This document shows, piece after piece, positions 17,316-26,367 of a DNA stretch of 64,000 bases (its first letter is position 1; every line of letters starts with the position of its first letter). The notes beneath the pieces are model-generated. The model was not told the DNA's origin. It saw only the letters and a list, made by a program, of their open reading frames with translations, and made no database searches. The stretch lies in the NCBI RefSeq assembly GCF_052180255.1, contig NZ_CP197466.1:3038001-3102000 (forward strand), in the 5' to 3' direction. This DNA comes from Paenibacillus_AM sp052180255. Its GTDB lineage: Bacteria; Bacillota; Bacilli; Paenibacillales; NBRC-103111. Made by a program: the position numbers and the translations under genes.

Positions 17316-19103
17316 ATGCACACACCTAACAATTCCGAGCTTATTCGCCCCATTCGTGAGGGGCTTAACATTCATTTTAATCGTGAGTGGGTTACAGAAT
17401 TAGAGAATCGTACTGACCGTGGAGGTCCATGGGATGACTTTACCTTATTTGACCTTGCCTATGAAGCTGAGCAAGCGACGCGGATCGATTCATTTGATCA
17501 ACTACTTTGTCTTTCACATGTGCATAAATTGGAACCGATGATCCATCAAATTGACACCGCGAAGAAAGTACTTTTCGGCATGCACGGTAGAGCCATTTTG
17601 GCAGATGAAGTGGGACTTGGAAAGACAATCGAAGCTGGTCTTATTCTCAAAGAATACATGGTACGCGGACTCGTCCGTAAAGTACTGATCCTCGTTCCTG
17701 CTTCACTTGTACTGCAATGGGTTCGTGAGTTGAATCAGAAGTTCGGAATTGCCGCTGCCGCTCAGAAAAAAGAATATATGTGGACGCAGTGCGACGTTAT
17801 TGTCGCTTCCATGGATACAGCCAAGCGCGATCCGCATCGCTCGATTGTGCTTGAACAAGAATATGACATGCTCATTATTGATGAGGCACATAAGCTGAAG
17901 AATAAGAAAACGACGAACTACGCTTTCGTCAAAGAAATTCGGAAGAAATATTGCCTTCTCCTTACTGCAACACCTGTTCAGAATGATTTGCAAGAGCTAT
18001 ATAATCTCATTACCCTGCTCAAACCTGGTCAACTTGGTGGGCAAGCAAAATTCCATAGTAACTATATCATTGATAAGCGAACCGTGAAGAATGAAGGCGC
18101 TCTTCAGCAAGAACTTTCTAAAGTTATGATTCGTAATCGGCGCAGTGATGGGAATTTGGATATGACCAAACGTGCTGTAAAGAATATTCCACTGACTTTA
18201 TCCGAAGAGGAACAGCGTTTATATGACGGAGTAACGAACTTCGTACGGGGACGATACACAGAGAATGGTGCCAATTTTGGCTCCATGCTGTCTCTGTTAA
18301 CGCTGCAACGCGAAGTATGCTCTTCCCGTGATGCTGTGTTTCTAACTTTAGTGAATTTATTTAAAAAGACTCCCGAAGATTCTCCTCTTCGTCCGCAAAT
18401 CTGGGAGCTTGTTGAGCTCATTCGAGGCATACAAGCCAACACGAAAGCAGAGAAAACCATTGAAATTATCCGGCAGGTCAATGAAAAAGTGATCATTTTC
18501 ACCGAATATCGAGCCTCTCAAGAATATTTACTGAATTACTTAAAAAATAACGATATTACAGCCGTTCCCTACCGGGGTGGCATGAATCGCGGTAAAAAAG
18601 ACTGGATGATGGACTTATTTAAACGCCGCGCACAAGTACTTGTGGCAACAGAAGCTGGAGGCGAGGGCATTAACCTGCAATTTTGCCATCATATGATTAA
18701 TTTCGATCTACCTTGGAACCCCATGCGAGTTGAGCAGCGAATTGGTCGAGTTCATCGCCTTGGACAGACGGAAGACGTGCAAATTTACAATTTGTCGACA
18801 AAAGGAACGATCGAAGAACATATACTTACCCTTTTGCACGAAAAAATTAACATGTTTGAATCCGTCATCGGGGAATTGGATGTCATTCTAGAGCGATTCG
18901 AGAAAAAGAAAACTTCTTTGGAAGCCTCTCTTTTTAAAATGGTCATGGAAGCCCGCTCCGATGATGACATTCGTGCAGGCATTTCGAAAATTGGAGACAA
19001 GCTGCAAAATGTGGCGAGTGAAGTACAAGAACAAACGCAGGCAGGCAGCGCTTTTCAAGAAATATTAGCTGGCAGTGGCCAGAAAGTAAACTTACGACCA
19101 TAG
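17316..19103 (+). CDS. yqhH: SNF2-family helicase, YqhH
   Basis: SWI2/SNF2-type ATPase of 595 residues, resembling RapA/HepA without the extra RapA modules. Seen: Walker A D-E-V-G-L-G-K-T, box I-I-D-E-A-H-K-L-K, L-L-T-A-T-P-V-Q-N, the C-terminal motif T-E-A-G-G-E-G-I-N-L-Q-F, and Q-R-I-G-R-V-H-R-L-G-Q. The ATG at 17316 has AGGAG nine bases upstream. yqhG follows after 17 bases, the same pairing as in Bacillus. Exact role not established; a function in transcription or nucleoid remodelling is inferred from family. Confidence 0.92.
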   Translation: MHTPNNSELIRPIREGLNIHFNREWVTELENRTDRGGPWDDFTLFDLAYEAEQATRIDSFDQLLCLSHVHKLEPMIHQIDTAKKVLFGMHGRAILADEVGLGKTIEAGLILKEYMVRGLVRKVLILVPASLVLQWVRELNQKFGIAAAAQKKEYMWTQCDVIVASMDTAKRDPHRSIVLEQEYDMLIIDEAHKLKNKKTTNYAFVKEIRKKYCLLLTATPVQNDLQELYNLITLLKPGQLGGQAKFHSNYIIDKRTVKNEGALQQELSKVMIRNRRSDGNLDMTKRAVKNIPLTLSEEEQRLYDGVTNFVRGRYTENGANFGSMLSLLTLQREVCSSRDAVFLTLVNLFKKTPEDSPLRPQIWELVELIRGIQANTKAEKTIEIIRQVNEKVIIFTEYRASQEYLLNYLKNNDITAVPYRGGMNRGKKDWMMDLFKRRAQVLVATEAGGEGINLQFCHHMINFDLPWNPMRVEQRIGRVHRLGQTEDVQIYNLSTKGTIEEHILTLLHEKINMFESVIGELDVILERFEKKKTSLEASLFKMVMEARSDDDIRAGISKIGDKLQNVASEVQEQTQAGSAFQEILAGSGQKVNLRP

Positions 19104-19120
19104 AACAGGAGGTACTGCCC

Positions 19121-20149
19121 ATGAGTATCCACTTATCTGACCCTACCAAAGCCGTCATGGATGCAAAACGTATTCAGGAGTATGTACTCCGTTATTTGCA
19201 AGTGCTGGAGTGCGACATTATCGAGAAAACTTCAAACCGTATTACAGTGAAGTTATCTCCTGAAGCAGATAAAGAATTAACTGGACGCCCCTATTATTGG
19301 GGTTTTGTCGAGCGGACAGGTGCGGCTCCTGAGACGATGACATTCGTATTCAAATTTGAGACCGATGAAACCGTGGATTCATTCAGTTTTGCTGCAAATC
19401 CTACTCCTCCCCCTACAACACCCAATAGCAGTACGAGTGAATCCACTACAAATGGTAATGAAGGCACTGGCGAGAGTATACTTGCTCGTTATTTTGGCTT
19501 TGTTCCAGTCGCACCTGTAAGTCGTTTCCCTGAGGATACACTTACTTTCGGTTCACGAAGACTAGAGCAAATTTTTCAATCTTCACGGAAGCGTGGGCGT
19601 TTCGTCCGGCTTTTCGAGGAACCTTCACGACGCGGAATGATAAACTCCATCCCATATGAGTCCTGGCTTAACGTGAATTTTAAAGTCGAATATGTCTGTG
19701 ATATGAAACGCAGCGAAATTCATTCACTCGGGATACGCCTAGATACAGGTGAAATTCACGAAAACTTTTACGACCTTATCCGGTCGAAGAAACTAACTCC
19801 ACGCTTACCAGCAGGTATCCATCTGCTTCGTGATCGATTGTCCATATCCAAAGCGATTTCACAATTAGAAGCTCATTTAGAACAAGCTATAAGGAAAACG
19901 GATCACTCATGGTCAGATCGTGCGAACGAAAGAATGTCGACTGAACTTTTACGTATTCAAGACTATTATGATAGCTTGCATGAAGATAAGAAGCTAGAGC
20001 GAAAACGTGAAGAAGAGGAAGAAGTCAACCAGACTGACATTCACGCTCAATTCCAACAAGCAACCGACGAAATTCACTGGCAGTATCGGCCAAGAATTGA
20101 AGTAGGCGCCATCAATTGCGGTTTATTTCATTTGCCTAGCGGTGAATAG
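19121..20149 (+). CDS. yqhG: YqhG family protein
   Basis: Cytoplasmic protein of 342 residues matching YqhG in gene order and in its conserved start (V-M-D-A-K-R-I-Q-E-Y-V-L-R-Y-L, later P-Y-Y-W-G-F-V-E-R-T-G). It has a low-complexity Pro/Thr/Ser linker near residues 90-110 and an acidic, charged coiled segment near 285-305 (E-E-E-E-E-V). AGGAGG lies ten bases before the ATG. Function unknown; the constant pairing with the SNF2 ATPase suggests a partner or adaptor role. Confidence 0.85.
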   Translation: MSIHLSDPTKAVMDAKRIQEYVLRYLQVLECDIIEKTSNRITVKLSPEADKELTGRPYYWGFVERTGAAPETMTFVFKFETDETVDSFSFAANPTPPPTTPNSSTSESTTNGNEGTGESILARYFGFVPVAPVSRFPEDTLTFGSRRLEQIFQSSRKRGRFVRLFEEPSRRGMINSIPYESWLNVNFKVEYVCDMKRSEIHSLGIRLDTGEIHENFYDLIRSKKLTPRLPAGIHLLRDRLSISKAISQLEAHLEQAIRKTDHSWSDRANERMSTELLRIQDYYDSLHEDKKLERKREEEEEVNQTDIHAQFQQATDEIHWQYRPRIEVGAINCGLFHLPSGE

Positions 20150-20272
20150 GCAGTAACTGACGAAAGTCGCTAAAACTTCTTAAATTTACTGGACACATTG
20201 TAACACTATTTTTACAGCAATCCTTATACAATGGCATTACATGACCACCATAAGCGAAAATGGGTGAAAAAA

Positions 20273-21232
20273 ATGATCAATAACCAATTACGACGCGCAA
20301 TTATGGCGCTTGGTATCAGTGTGAGCATACTCACGACACAACTCGCTTTTGGACAAGCCAAAGTTATTCAAGCACAGACTGAGCAACCTTTACCATCGCT
20401 CAATCGTGACCAGCCACCTGTCGTGACTGACAAAGTTATACCACTGGATCAAAGTGAGCTTCATGACAACATTACCGAATGGAAAAAGCTACTGGCGAAA
20501 CAACCAGGCTGGGAAAGCTGGAAACAAGCTTCTTGGAGTGTGTATCCACTTGGGCCTGGCACACATGGTTGGATTGTTGAATTAACACAGGATGGACAAA
20601 AAGTCGGATACATGATTGTGTCTGGAGATATGCACGGGGGATATGTGCTAACAGAATATGGAAAAGGATCGAATCCATTATTTAGCCTGGATACTTTGCA
20701 TCGTGTACTAACGGAGAGGGGAATCATATCGAACCATATAACAGTCAATGATCTTGTACAAGGCACAGCTATTAACATCAATCGAATTTACATCAATGCA
20801 CTTCAAGCTTTGTGGAAAATTGTTGTTAATGGGAAAGCCTCATACTTTGATGCCATTACAGGTGCTCTTCTCGATTTGGAGCAGGAACCAACAGCCAGCA
20901 TTCCTGATCCACATGCGCAGCCTTCTATTGGACTAACCGCTAATCTGCCGCTTCTCGCAGAGCATCCTGTATTTGATCCTTATGAACGTATGCCTTGGCT
21001 GACAGGAAAGCCGCTCCACATTTCGAACTTTGCAGCTTTCCAGCGTGCCTTTAAGAACAATGATGAACTTCGTCTTGTGTGTGAATTATATAATGGAAAG
21101 CTCTCTATGCCTTTACCTGTTCTTGGCTATGTGCAGTGGGAACAAAGCGAACCCTTATTAATCGTTGACCAAGAAGGTGAGCGTTATATTTCATTATCAA
21201 TCGCTTTGCAGTTAGGTAACCTCTATTCTTAA
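20273..21232 (+). CDS. Secreted protein of unknown function, PepSY-like features
   Basis: Exported protein of about 319 residues with a signal peptide (R-R-A-I-M-A-L-G-I-S-V-S-I-L, possible cleavage near Q-L-A-F-G-Q-A-K). No catalytic motif recognised. Two short strand-rich segments (V-G-Y-M-I-V-S-G-D and W-K-I-V-V-N-G-K-A-S-Y-F-D-A-I-T-G-A) resemble PepSY modules, common in extracellular inhibitors. GGGTG precedes the ATG by six bases; an in-frame GTG at 20264 adds M-K-K and is possible. Last of the rightward run; yqzE converges ten bases beyond its stop. Confidence 0.7.
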   Translation: MINNQLRRAIMALGISVSILTTQLAFGQAKVIQAQTEQPLPSLNRDQPPVVTDKVIPLDQSELHDNITEWKKLLAKQPGWESWKQASWSVYPLGPGTHGWIVELTQDGQKVGYMIVSGDMHGGYVLTEYGKGSNPLFSLDTLHRVLTERGIISNHITVNDLVQGTAININRIYINALQALWKIVVNGKASYFDAITGALLDLEQEPTASIPDPHAQPSIGLTANLPLLAEHPVFDPYERMPWLTGKPLHISNFAAFQRAFKNNDELRLVCELYNGKLSMPLPVLGYVQWEQSEPLLIVDQEGERYISLSIALQLGNLYS

Positions 21233-21242
21233 CTGGGTCATT

Positions 21243-21452
21243 TTATCTTTCTCGGGTTTTCCCATTCATATCAATTGGTTTTGATTTAAAAATCATCCCA
21301 ATAGCAAATGGAATCATTCCAAACCACCTTGTACTCCATGGTTCACGAAATTTGGGTGCAGATTTGGCTTTCTTTCGCTCGTCTTTTGGTGTATTTAAGT
21401 AACGAACTACACGCTCTGTCGTATATTTGATCAGATCATCACTTTTCGCCAT
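21243..21452 (-). CDS. yqzE: YqzE family small protein
   Basis: Basic protein of 69 residues matching YqzE: M-A-K-S-D-D-L-I-K-Y-x-T-E-x-V-V-x-Y-L-x-T-P-K-D-E-R-K, then a hydrophobic segment W-F-G-M-I-P-F-A-I-G-M-I-F. Function unknown; in Bacillus the gene is next to the comG genes, but no competence genes are here. The ATG at 21452 is chosen over an upstream in-frame ATG because the family begins at M-A-K-S-D. Confidence 0.8.
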   Translation of the reverse strand: MAKSDDLIKYTTERVVRYLNTPKDERKKAKSAPKFREPWSTRWFGMIPFAIGMIFKSKPIDMNGKTRER

Positions 21453-21601
21453 TTCATTCACCGTCCTTTGCCAATAGTGTAGCCAGTAAGTCAAGGAATT
21501 AATCGTCTTGTATGTTACCGATTTGTTCAAATTTCGCCTTCTAATTCAGTTTCATCCACATACATTTATAGTGTAACAATCTAAGAAAGAGGTGCCTGCA
21601 C

Positions 21602-21802
21602 ATGGAAAGTGTGTTTACTAGCAAAAAAATGGAGATCGAAATAAACGCTCCTGAAAAACAATTACTTTTTAAAATTAAAAATGATAAATCGGATAAACCA
21701 ACAACTATCCTCCTGAATCAAAATGATTTATTTCATCTCATGCACGCTTTGCTCTCGATCAATCGTAATTTCAATCAAGAAAAACCTTATTTTGCGGACT
21801 AA
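21602..21802 (+). CDS. Small soluble protein, unknown
   Basis: 66 residues, no membrane segment or known motif; predicted short beta strands then a helix (Q-N-D-L-F-H-L-M-H-A-L-L-S-I-N-R-N-F). AAAGAGGTG lies about seven bases before the ATG and the gene stands alone with a hairpin after it, which supports a real gene. Function unknown. Confidence 0.65.
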   Translation: MESVFTSKKMEIEINAPEKQLLFKIKNDKSDKPTTILLNQNDLFHLMHALLSINRNFNQEKPYFAD

Positions 21803-21820
21803 TTAATGAATATCCAAAAA

Positions 21821-21847
21821 GCGGCCCGGGAGTCTTCCCCGGGCCGC
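21821..21847. terminator. Very stable GC-rich hairpin, terminator for the Bax-inhibitor-like gene
   Basis: 10-bp arms GCGGCCCGGG (21821-21830) and CCCGGGCCGC (21838-21847), flanked on the left by five A, so read leftward it ends in T5. It probably serves both converging genes. Confidence 0.85.
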
Positions 21848-21860
21848 TTCATTCATACAT

Positions 21861-22517
21861 TTAATCTCTTCCGCTAAAAATTGCAGCGAGAAGTCGCAGG
21901 ATATAAATAAACAGGTTAATAAAATTCAAATATAAGTTAAGCGCGGCCATCGGTACTTCTTCTGCATGTATCCCTTGTCGATATTGGGAAATATCATACA
22001 AGACCCAACCACTGAAGATTAGAATACCGACCATGGACCACACAAGTACCGTCGCAGATCCGAAACTCACAAATATAGACACCAGACCCATGACGATAAG
22101 CCCCAGTGTTGCAGCCATCAAAAATCCGCCTAAAAATGAGAAATCTCGCTTCGAACGTGCCGCATATAGCGCTAAACCGCCAAATATCACCGTTGTAGCT
22201 AGGAAAGCACCTGAGACTACTTTTGCACCTAGTAAGCCGCCATACGTCTCAATAACCGGAAACAAGGTAACTCCTGTAACCGCGGTAAACACATAAAGGA
22301 ACGTATAGCTAATCGTCTTTCCACGCATCCGCATCACGAACGCCGCAATCAGCATCACCACTTCAATGACGACGAACATCATGACAAGACTTCGAGGAAT
22401 GAACATCGCACCTACAAGTGTGCCAAGGAAAGAGACAAGTAGCGAGATGGTAAATGTGCGTAATACGTGTGCAAGACTTCCTTGCTGGATGTGTGAAATT
22501 GTTTCTGTATGCTGCAT
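21861..22517 (-). CDS. Bax inhibitor-1 family membrane protein
   Basis: Seven-segment membrane protein of 218 residues of the BI-1/YccA/YetJ family. YetJ from Bacillus subtilis is a pH-sensitive calcium leak; the same role here is inference. Typical segments include the C-terminal F-I-N-L-F-I-Y-I-L-R-L-L and the last-loop Asp residues (V-L-Y-D-I-S). AGGAGGT lies about ten bases before the ATG. Single gene, ended by the GC-rich hairpin. Confidence 0.9.
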   Translation of the reverse strand: MQHTETISHIQQGSLAHVLRTFTISLLVSFLGTLVGAMFIPRSLVMMFVVIEVVMLIAAFVMRMRGKTISYTFLYVFTAVTGVTLFPVIETYGGLLGAKVVSGAFLATTVIFGGLALYAARSKRDFSFLGGFLMAATLGLIVMGLVSIFVSFGSATVLVWSMVGILIFSGWVLYDISQYRQGIHAEEVPMAALNLYLNFINLFIYILRLLAAIFSGRD

Positions 22518-22601
22518 GTGAACACAAACCTCCTTATCCTAAGGGACAAAATTCCCTCTATGAATCGATTCTATTTTATTCTATTCTCGCCTTACTAATT
22601 C

Positions 22602-24164
22602 CTACCTAAACATAAAAATTCCTACAATCATAATTCCAAGGATAGCTGCAAACCCTAGTAGAAGCGATTTTTTAACAGGAAAATTAGTTCGTTTTTTAGA
22701 AGCATGACCCAATAATTGTTCCAATTGCCCTGCCGTTTCTTCCATCATTTGAAAAGGGTCTGACTGACAAGGCAGAGCAACTACATGCTGAATTGCAAAT
22801 TCAGATTTCATATCACGAATGACCCGCTGATCGGCTAGCGGCACAAGGATCGTCCAATGACTTTGATCAAATGAACTGTACATCTGACAAAATCTGCGCA
22901 GTGCTGACCGCTTCCATTCACTACCTGATGCCACAATTATTTGTTTATCTGCTCGCAGAAACTCTTGGAACCATTCATTATTCTCATGGTATCCTATATC
23001 AAGAATGATATAGTCATAGTCTGCTGCTCGAAGTTTAATCATATCAATAGCAGAATTCGACTTATAGTAGATAGCACCTTTCATCTCGAACTGCGTCGTC
23101 CGAATTGGAACATCATCTTCCTTAAAACCCTCATACACCGACTCTAAATTAGTGAAATCTTCGGAAAAATTAGCCTCAACAACGGCAACAGTTGCATTGT
23201 TCTTTGCTAAAAAATTCGCAATCATGATCGCTTGATGTGTCGATCCGATACCTGAACTTACGCTTGTAATGGCAATTGTCATCGAACCGTGCTTTCTCCT
23301 ACTTGCTTGCATTTCAGTTCGTGCATGAGATTTATTTGGAGTCGCTTGATGATTAGACTGAAATGTTATCGACATCAGGTGCTGCTTCACATCAGAAGCG
23401 CGCTGATACCGATCTGCAGGAGCGATTTGCAGTAGGCGATGAATAATCATATAAAGCGATTCAGATAAGCCTCTTTGTACCTGCTCTAACGGCTTTTGCA
23501 GCACATAATAATATTTGCCTCCACTGAGCAAATAGTACATTAGTGCACCAAGAGCATATAGATCTGTCCGATTGTCAGTCTGCTGATTCTCAAATTGCTC
23601 GGGTGCGGCAAATCCAATGGTCCCAATCTGCACCGTATCGGTATCTTTACCTTCTTTAAAACTACGTGCAATACCAAAATCAATGAGTCGTATCGTATTT
23701 TGTTCATCAATCATAATATTCGCCGGCTTCAAATCTCGATATACAATGGGTTGCGGCTGCTCGTGATGCAAGTACTGGAACAATTCACAGATTTGCAGCG
23801 CATAATCGATGACGACTGACTCTTCCATCTGTTTATTTGCTTGAATGAAAATATCCTGCAACGTTTGACCTTTAATATAGTCCATCACAAGATAACTTAA
23901 ACCCTCTTCATCTGGCGGAAAATAATCAATAATATTCGGCAGCAAAGGATGATTCAGCTGTACTAGCATCTTTGCCTCATCAATAAATTTCTGAATATCT
24001 TGATTCGCAATGACCGTTTCCTTGATCGCCCACTGTTTACCACGCAGCTTCTGGTCATCCGCTAAATACACCGTTCCCATGCCCCCTTGACCGAGCACAG
24101 ACGCTATTCGATACCTTCCCCCTAACCAGTCATTAATTTGAAGCTTGTTCTTTCTGGTAGACAA
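22602..24164 (-). CDS. Ser/Thr protein kinase fused to a ParA/MinD-like domain, tail-anchored
   Basis: 520 residues. N-terminal kinase domain (about 1-265): Gly loop GQGGMG (25-30), Lys48, Y-R-D-L-K-P-A-N with Asp144, D-F-G (162-164) and A-P-E; it looks active. A linker of about 30 residues leads to a MinD/CpaE-like domain (about 294-490) beginning M-T-I-A-I-T-S-V-S-S-G-I-G-S-T-H, where the P-loop lacks its usual Lys; D-Y-I-I-L-D-I-G matches the Walker B region. One membrane helix near 499-519 anchors the end. There are no PASTA repeats, so this is not a PrkC-type wall sensor. It stands alone. Substrate unknown. Confidence 0.88.
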   Translation of the reverse strand: MSTRKNKLQINDWLGGRYRIASVLGQGGMGTVYLADDQKLRGKQWAIKETVIANQDIQKFIDEAKMLVQLNHPLLPNIIDYFPPDEEGLSYLVMDYIKGQTLQDIFIQANKQMEESVVIDYALQICELFQYLHHEQPQPIVYRDLKPANIMIDEQNTIRLIDFGIARSFKEGKDTDTVQIGTIGFAAPEQFENQQTDNRTDLYALGALMYYLLSGGKYYYVLQKPLEQVQRGLSESLYMIIHRLLQIAPADRYQRASDVKQHLMSITFQSNHQATPNKSHARTEMQASRRKHGSMTIAITSVSSGIGSTHQAIMIANFLAKNNATVAVVEANFSEDFTNLESVYEGFKEDDVPIRTTQFEMKGAIYYKSNSAIDMIKLRAADYDYIILDIGYHENNEWFQEFLRADKQIIVASGSEWKRSALRRFCQMYSSFDQSHWTILVPLADQRVIRDMKSEFAIQHVVALPCQSDPFQMMEETAGQLEQLLGHASKKRTNFPVKKSLLLGFAAILGIMIVGIFMFR

Positions 24165-24285
24165 ATATCAATTCCCCCTTATTCTTCCATTAAAATAAAA
24201 ATCTAAATATGTACGTAAGCATCATTCGACAAATTGGCGTGTTTTTCCTTTTTATCCAATAAGCTTAATCCCTATGTATTAAAAA

Positions 24286-24307
24286 AAGGAGCGCATGCGC
24301 CCCCTTT
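24286..24307 (-). terminator. Terminator of the MFS-regulator operon
   Basis: GC-rich palindrome around GCGCATGCGC overlapping the stop codon of the regulator; read leftward it is followed by seven T. Confidence 0.75.
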
Positions 24308-24926
24308 AATTGTTCTCAGCATCTTTTAATCGATAAGCTAGCATGACGAACACATAATCTTCTTTTTCATCATTTACTTGACTTTGCTCCGAATTTGCAT
24401 GGTTCTCTTCTTCCTTTTCATCATTCAGCAGAATATGATTCACATCATCTTTCGCACCCATAATCACATCATAAGCTTTGAGCTTTTTTTCCCATTGCTT
24501 TTTCGTCATCGATTTATATGCAACCTTGGATTCACACTGCTGCTCCGAATTCGGACCCGCCAAAATTCCTTGTTCAATAACTTGCAGAGCTTGATTCGTA
24601 ATCCTCGACAGCTCTTGCATAATCACACTTGAATTTTGTTGAGCAGCAACAGGATCAATATTATACGAACGACTTACGTCTTTGTCGGTTTGATAATATT
24701 TTTCAATCAAATTACCTTGCTGCTTCGTTTCCACAAGTTTCAACAATCCAAGCTCTTCCATCTTATTTACATGATAATACAAACGGGAAGGCTTTTCGTC
24801 TAATTTCTCAGCCAGCTGCTTAACCGTAATAGGCTCATCCGTAGCAAACTTCATAATTCGAAATCTTCGTGGATCAAGCATTAACTTAATGATCTCAATA
24901 TCCTTTATGACATGTTCTGTTTCCAA
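24306..24926 (-). CDS. Winged-helix transcriptional regulator (ArsR/HTH_20-like)
   Basis: 206 residues with an N-terminal winged helix (about 10-85: L-D-P-R-R-F-R-I-M, T-V-K-Q-L-A-E-K-L, S-R-L-Y-Y-H-V-N-K-M-E-E-L-G-L-L) and a helical C-terminal domain with acidic linkers (D-E-K-E-E-E-N). DNA-binding repressor or activator. It follows the MFS gene by 12 bases on the same strand, so it is the second gene of that operon and very likely controls the promoter at 26249-26277 through the repeated elements there. Effector unknown, likely a substrate of the pump. Confidence 0.85.
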   Translation of the reverse strand: METEHVIKDIEIIKLMLDPRRFRIMKFATDEPITVKQLAEKLDEKPSRLYYHVNKMEELGLLKLVETKQQGNLIEKYYQTDKDVSRSYNIDPVAAQQNSSVIMQELSRITNQALQVIEQGILAGPNSEQQCESKVAYKSMTKKQWEKKLKAYDVIMGAKDDVNHILLNDEKEEENHANSEQSQVNDEKEDYVFVMLAYRLKDAENN

Positions 24927-24938
24927 GGATTTTCCTCC

Positions 24939-26204
24939 TTATACCGAAGAAGGCACCGTTCCTTCTCTCTGTTCTGGTGTTTTTTCACTTTGCAGTGCTT
25001 TGTAATAGTGTAACAGAGGAAAGACAAGGACGACAAGAACAAGCAGTAGTCCTGCAACAGCTACGGTATATACGGGTGTAATCGTTGAAGCAAGAGCTCC
25101 TCCTGCTAACAATCCGATAACCGTTCCCATATTCACGATCGAATCAAGCAGAGCGGAGCTGCGTCCCCGAACATCTGGTGGTGTCAGAGTAACGAACAGA
25201 CTGCCCAGTGGAACATTCGTGCAAGCAGCCGTATATCCAACAATCATAATCCATAAATACAAAATAGAAATACCTAGGTATTCAAATAATGCATTTACCG
25301 CAATGACTGAGATACAGCTCACCCCAATTGCCGCTAATGAGAGCATCAGCATCAGGTGTGGGGACAATTTTTTCAACCAATAGGGAGCAGTAAGAGCACC
25401 AATAATACTTCCAAGCGCACTTACGGTGGTTAGAAATCCATAATGTTCAGCAGGAATATGAAACGTGAACAGCATCATCGCACTTTGTGTTGCATTGACC
25501 ATTGCGACCGTAAGCATCACAGGGAAAATAAGAATAATGAGTGCAACTAAAGCTTTCGTGTGCATCACGACTTGGATACCTTCTTTTAATGATTGCAAAT
25601 AAGGCATTTTGTTCACTTTAGGAGCAGAAGAAGTATGCTTTTGAATATGAGATAACAACGCCCAGATGAACATCGCCGAGAGCACATAGGTAAATGCATT
25701 AAACGTAAATATCCACCCGAAATGCCCTAACGGAATCAGTACTCCAGCAAGAGATGGCCCGATTAACTTCATTGCCATAAAGGTAGACTGGCTTAAGCTA
25801 ACCGCTTTCGTCATGTTACTCTCCCCGACTAATTGAGGGATTACTGCCGAGCGAGCAGGTTCAAAGAATATAGTTCCAAACGCTGCCAAACAAATGAGTA
25901 CAAACAAGCCTTCCAGAGAGTTTTGTAACAAAATCATCAATAACACAATGATTGCCCGAAATATATCTGCGGAAATCATGACCAAAGGCTTCGGAAATCG
26001 ATCCACGATCGGCCCGACAAACGTTCCAAGCAGGATACTGGGCAGTACGTTGAGCAGGATAACAAGACTGAGCATAAGCGGATTATCGGTCAAATGCGCA
26101 ATCAAATATACAACAACTAGTCTAGTAATCCCGTCCCCTAATTCAGATACAATTTGTGCCAACCATAACTTGCGATAGGCAGGAATTTTTAATAATGCCC
26201 ACAT
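24939..26204 (-). CDS. MFS drug-efflux-like transporter
   Basis: 421 residues, about 12 membrane segments. The first half carries the MFS loop G-P-I-V-D-R-F-P-K between segments 2 and 3, typical of the proton-drug antiporter group (MefA/TetV-like MFS_3). GGGGTGATC precedes the ATG. Co-transcribed with the following regulator from a promoter embedded in repeated operator elements. A second, distantly related MFS gene lies upstream but is separated by a terminator. Substrate cannot be assigned. Confidence 0.88.
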   Translation of the reverse strand: MWALLKIPAYRKLWLAQIVSELGDGITRLVVVYLIAHLTDNPLMLSLVILLNVLPSILLGTFVGPIVDRFPKPLVMISADIFRAIIVLLMILLQNSLEGLFVLICLAAFGTIFFEPARSAVIPQLVGESNMTKAVSLSQSTFMAMKLIGPSLAGVLIPLGHFGWIFTFNAFTYVLSAMFIWALLSHIQKHTSSAPKVNKMPYLQSLKEGIQVVMHTKALVALIILIFPVMLTVAMVNATQSAMMLFTFHIPAEHYGFLTTVSALGSIIGALTAPYWLKKLSPHLMLMLSLAAIGVSCISVIAVNALFEYLGISILYLWIMIVGYTAACTNVPLGSLFVTLTPPDVRGRSSALLDSIVNMGTVIGLLAGGALASTITPVYTVAVAGLLLVLVVLVFPLLHYYKALQSEKTPEQREGTVPSSV

Positions 26205-26222
26205 GGATGATCACCCCCCTAA

Positions 26223-26272
26223 TAAAATTTATTTTATCGTTAAAATTTATTTTAACGGTGAAATAAATTTTA
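26223..26272. promoter_or_regulatory. Triple operator of the MFS-regulator operon
   Basis: TAAAATTTATTTTA occurs at 26223-26236 and again, identical, at 26241-26254; a third copy in the opposite orientation (12 of 14 bases) lies at 26261-26272. Period 18 bp for the direct pair. The promoter -10 and spacer lie inside copies two and three, so binding would block initiation. Confidence 0.8.
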
Positions 26273-26277
26273 GTCAA
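26249..26277 (-). promoter_or_regulatory. Sigma-A promoter of the MFS-regulator operon
   Basis: Read leftward: TTGACT (26277-26272), 17-base spacer, TAAAAT (26254-26249). Both boxes match five of six consensus bases. Start site about 40 bases before the ATG at 26204. Confidence 0.8.
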
Positions 26278-26316
26278 TACAAGAATAGGAATTTTCTGTT
26301 TATTTTAAAACTAAAA

Positions 26317-26357
26317 AAAAACAGCTGCATAGGAATCAAATTCCTACCAACTGTTTT
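26317..26357 (-). terminator. Terminator of the second MFS gene
   Basis: Imperfect stem (AAAACAG with CTGTTTT outside, AGGAAT with ATTCCT inside) followed, read leftward, by a run of nine T. It separates the two MFS transcription units. Confidence 0.8.
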
Positions 26358-26367
26358 GGTGTACCAC

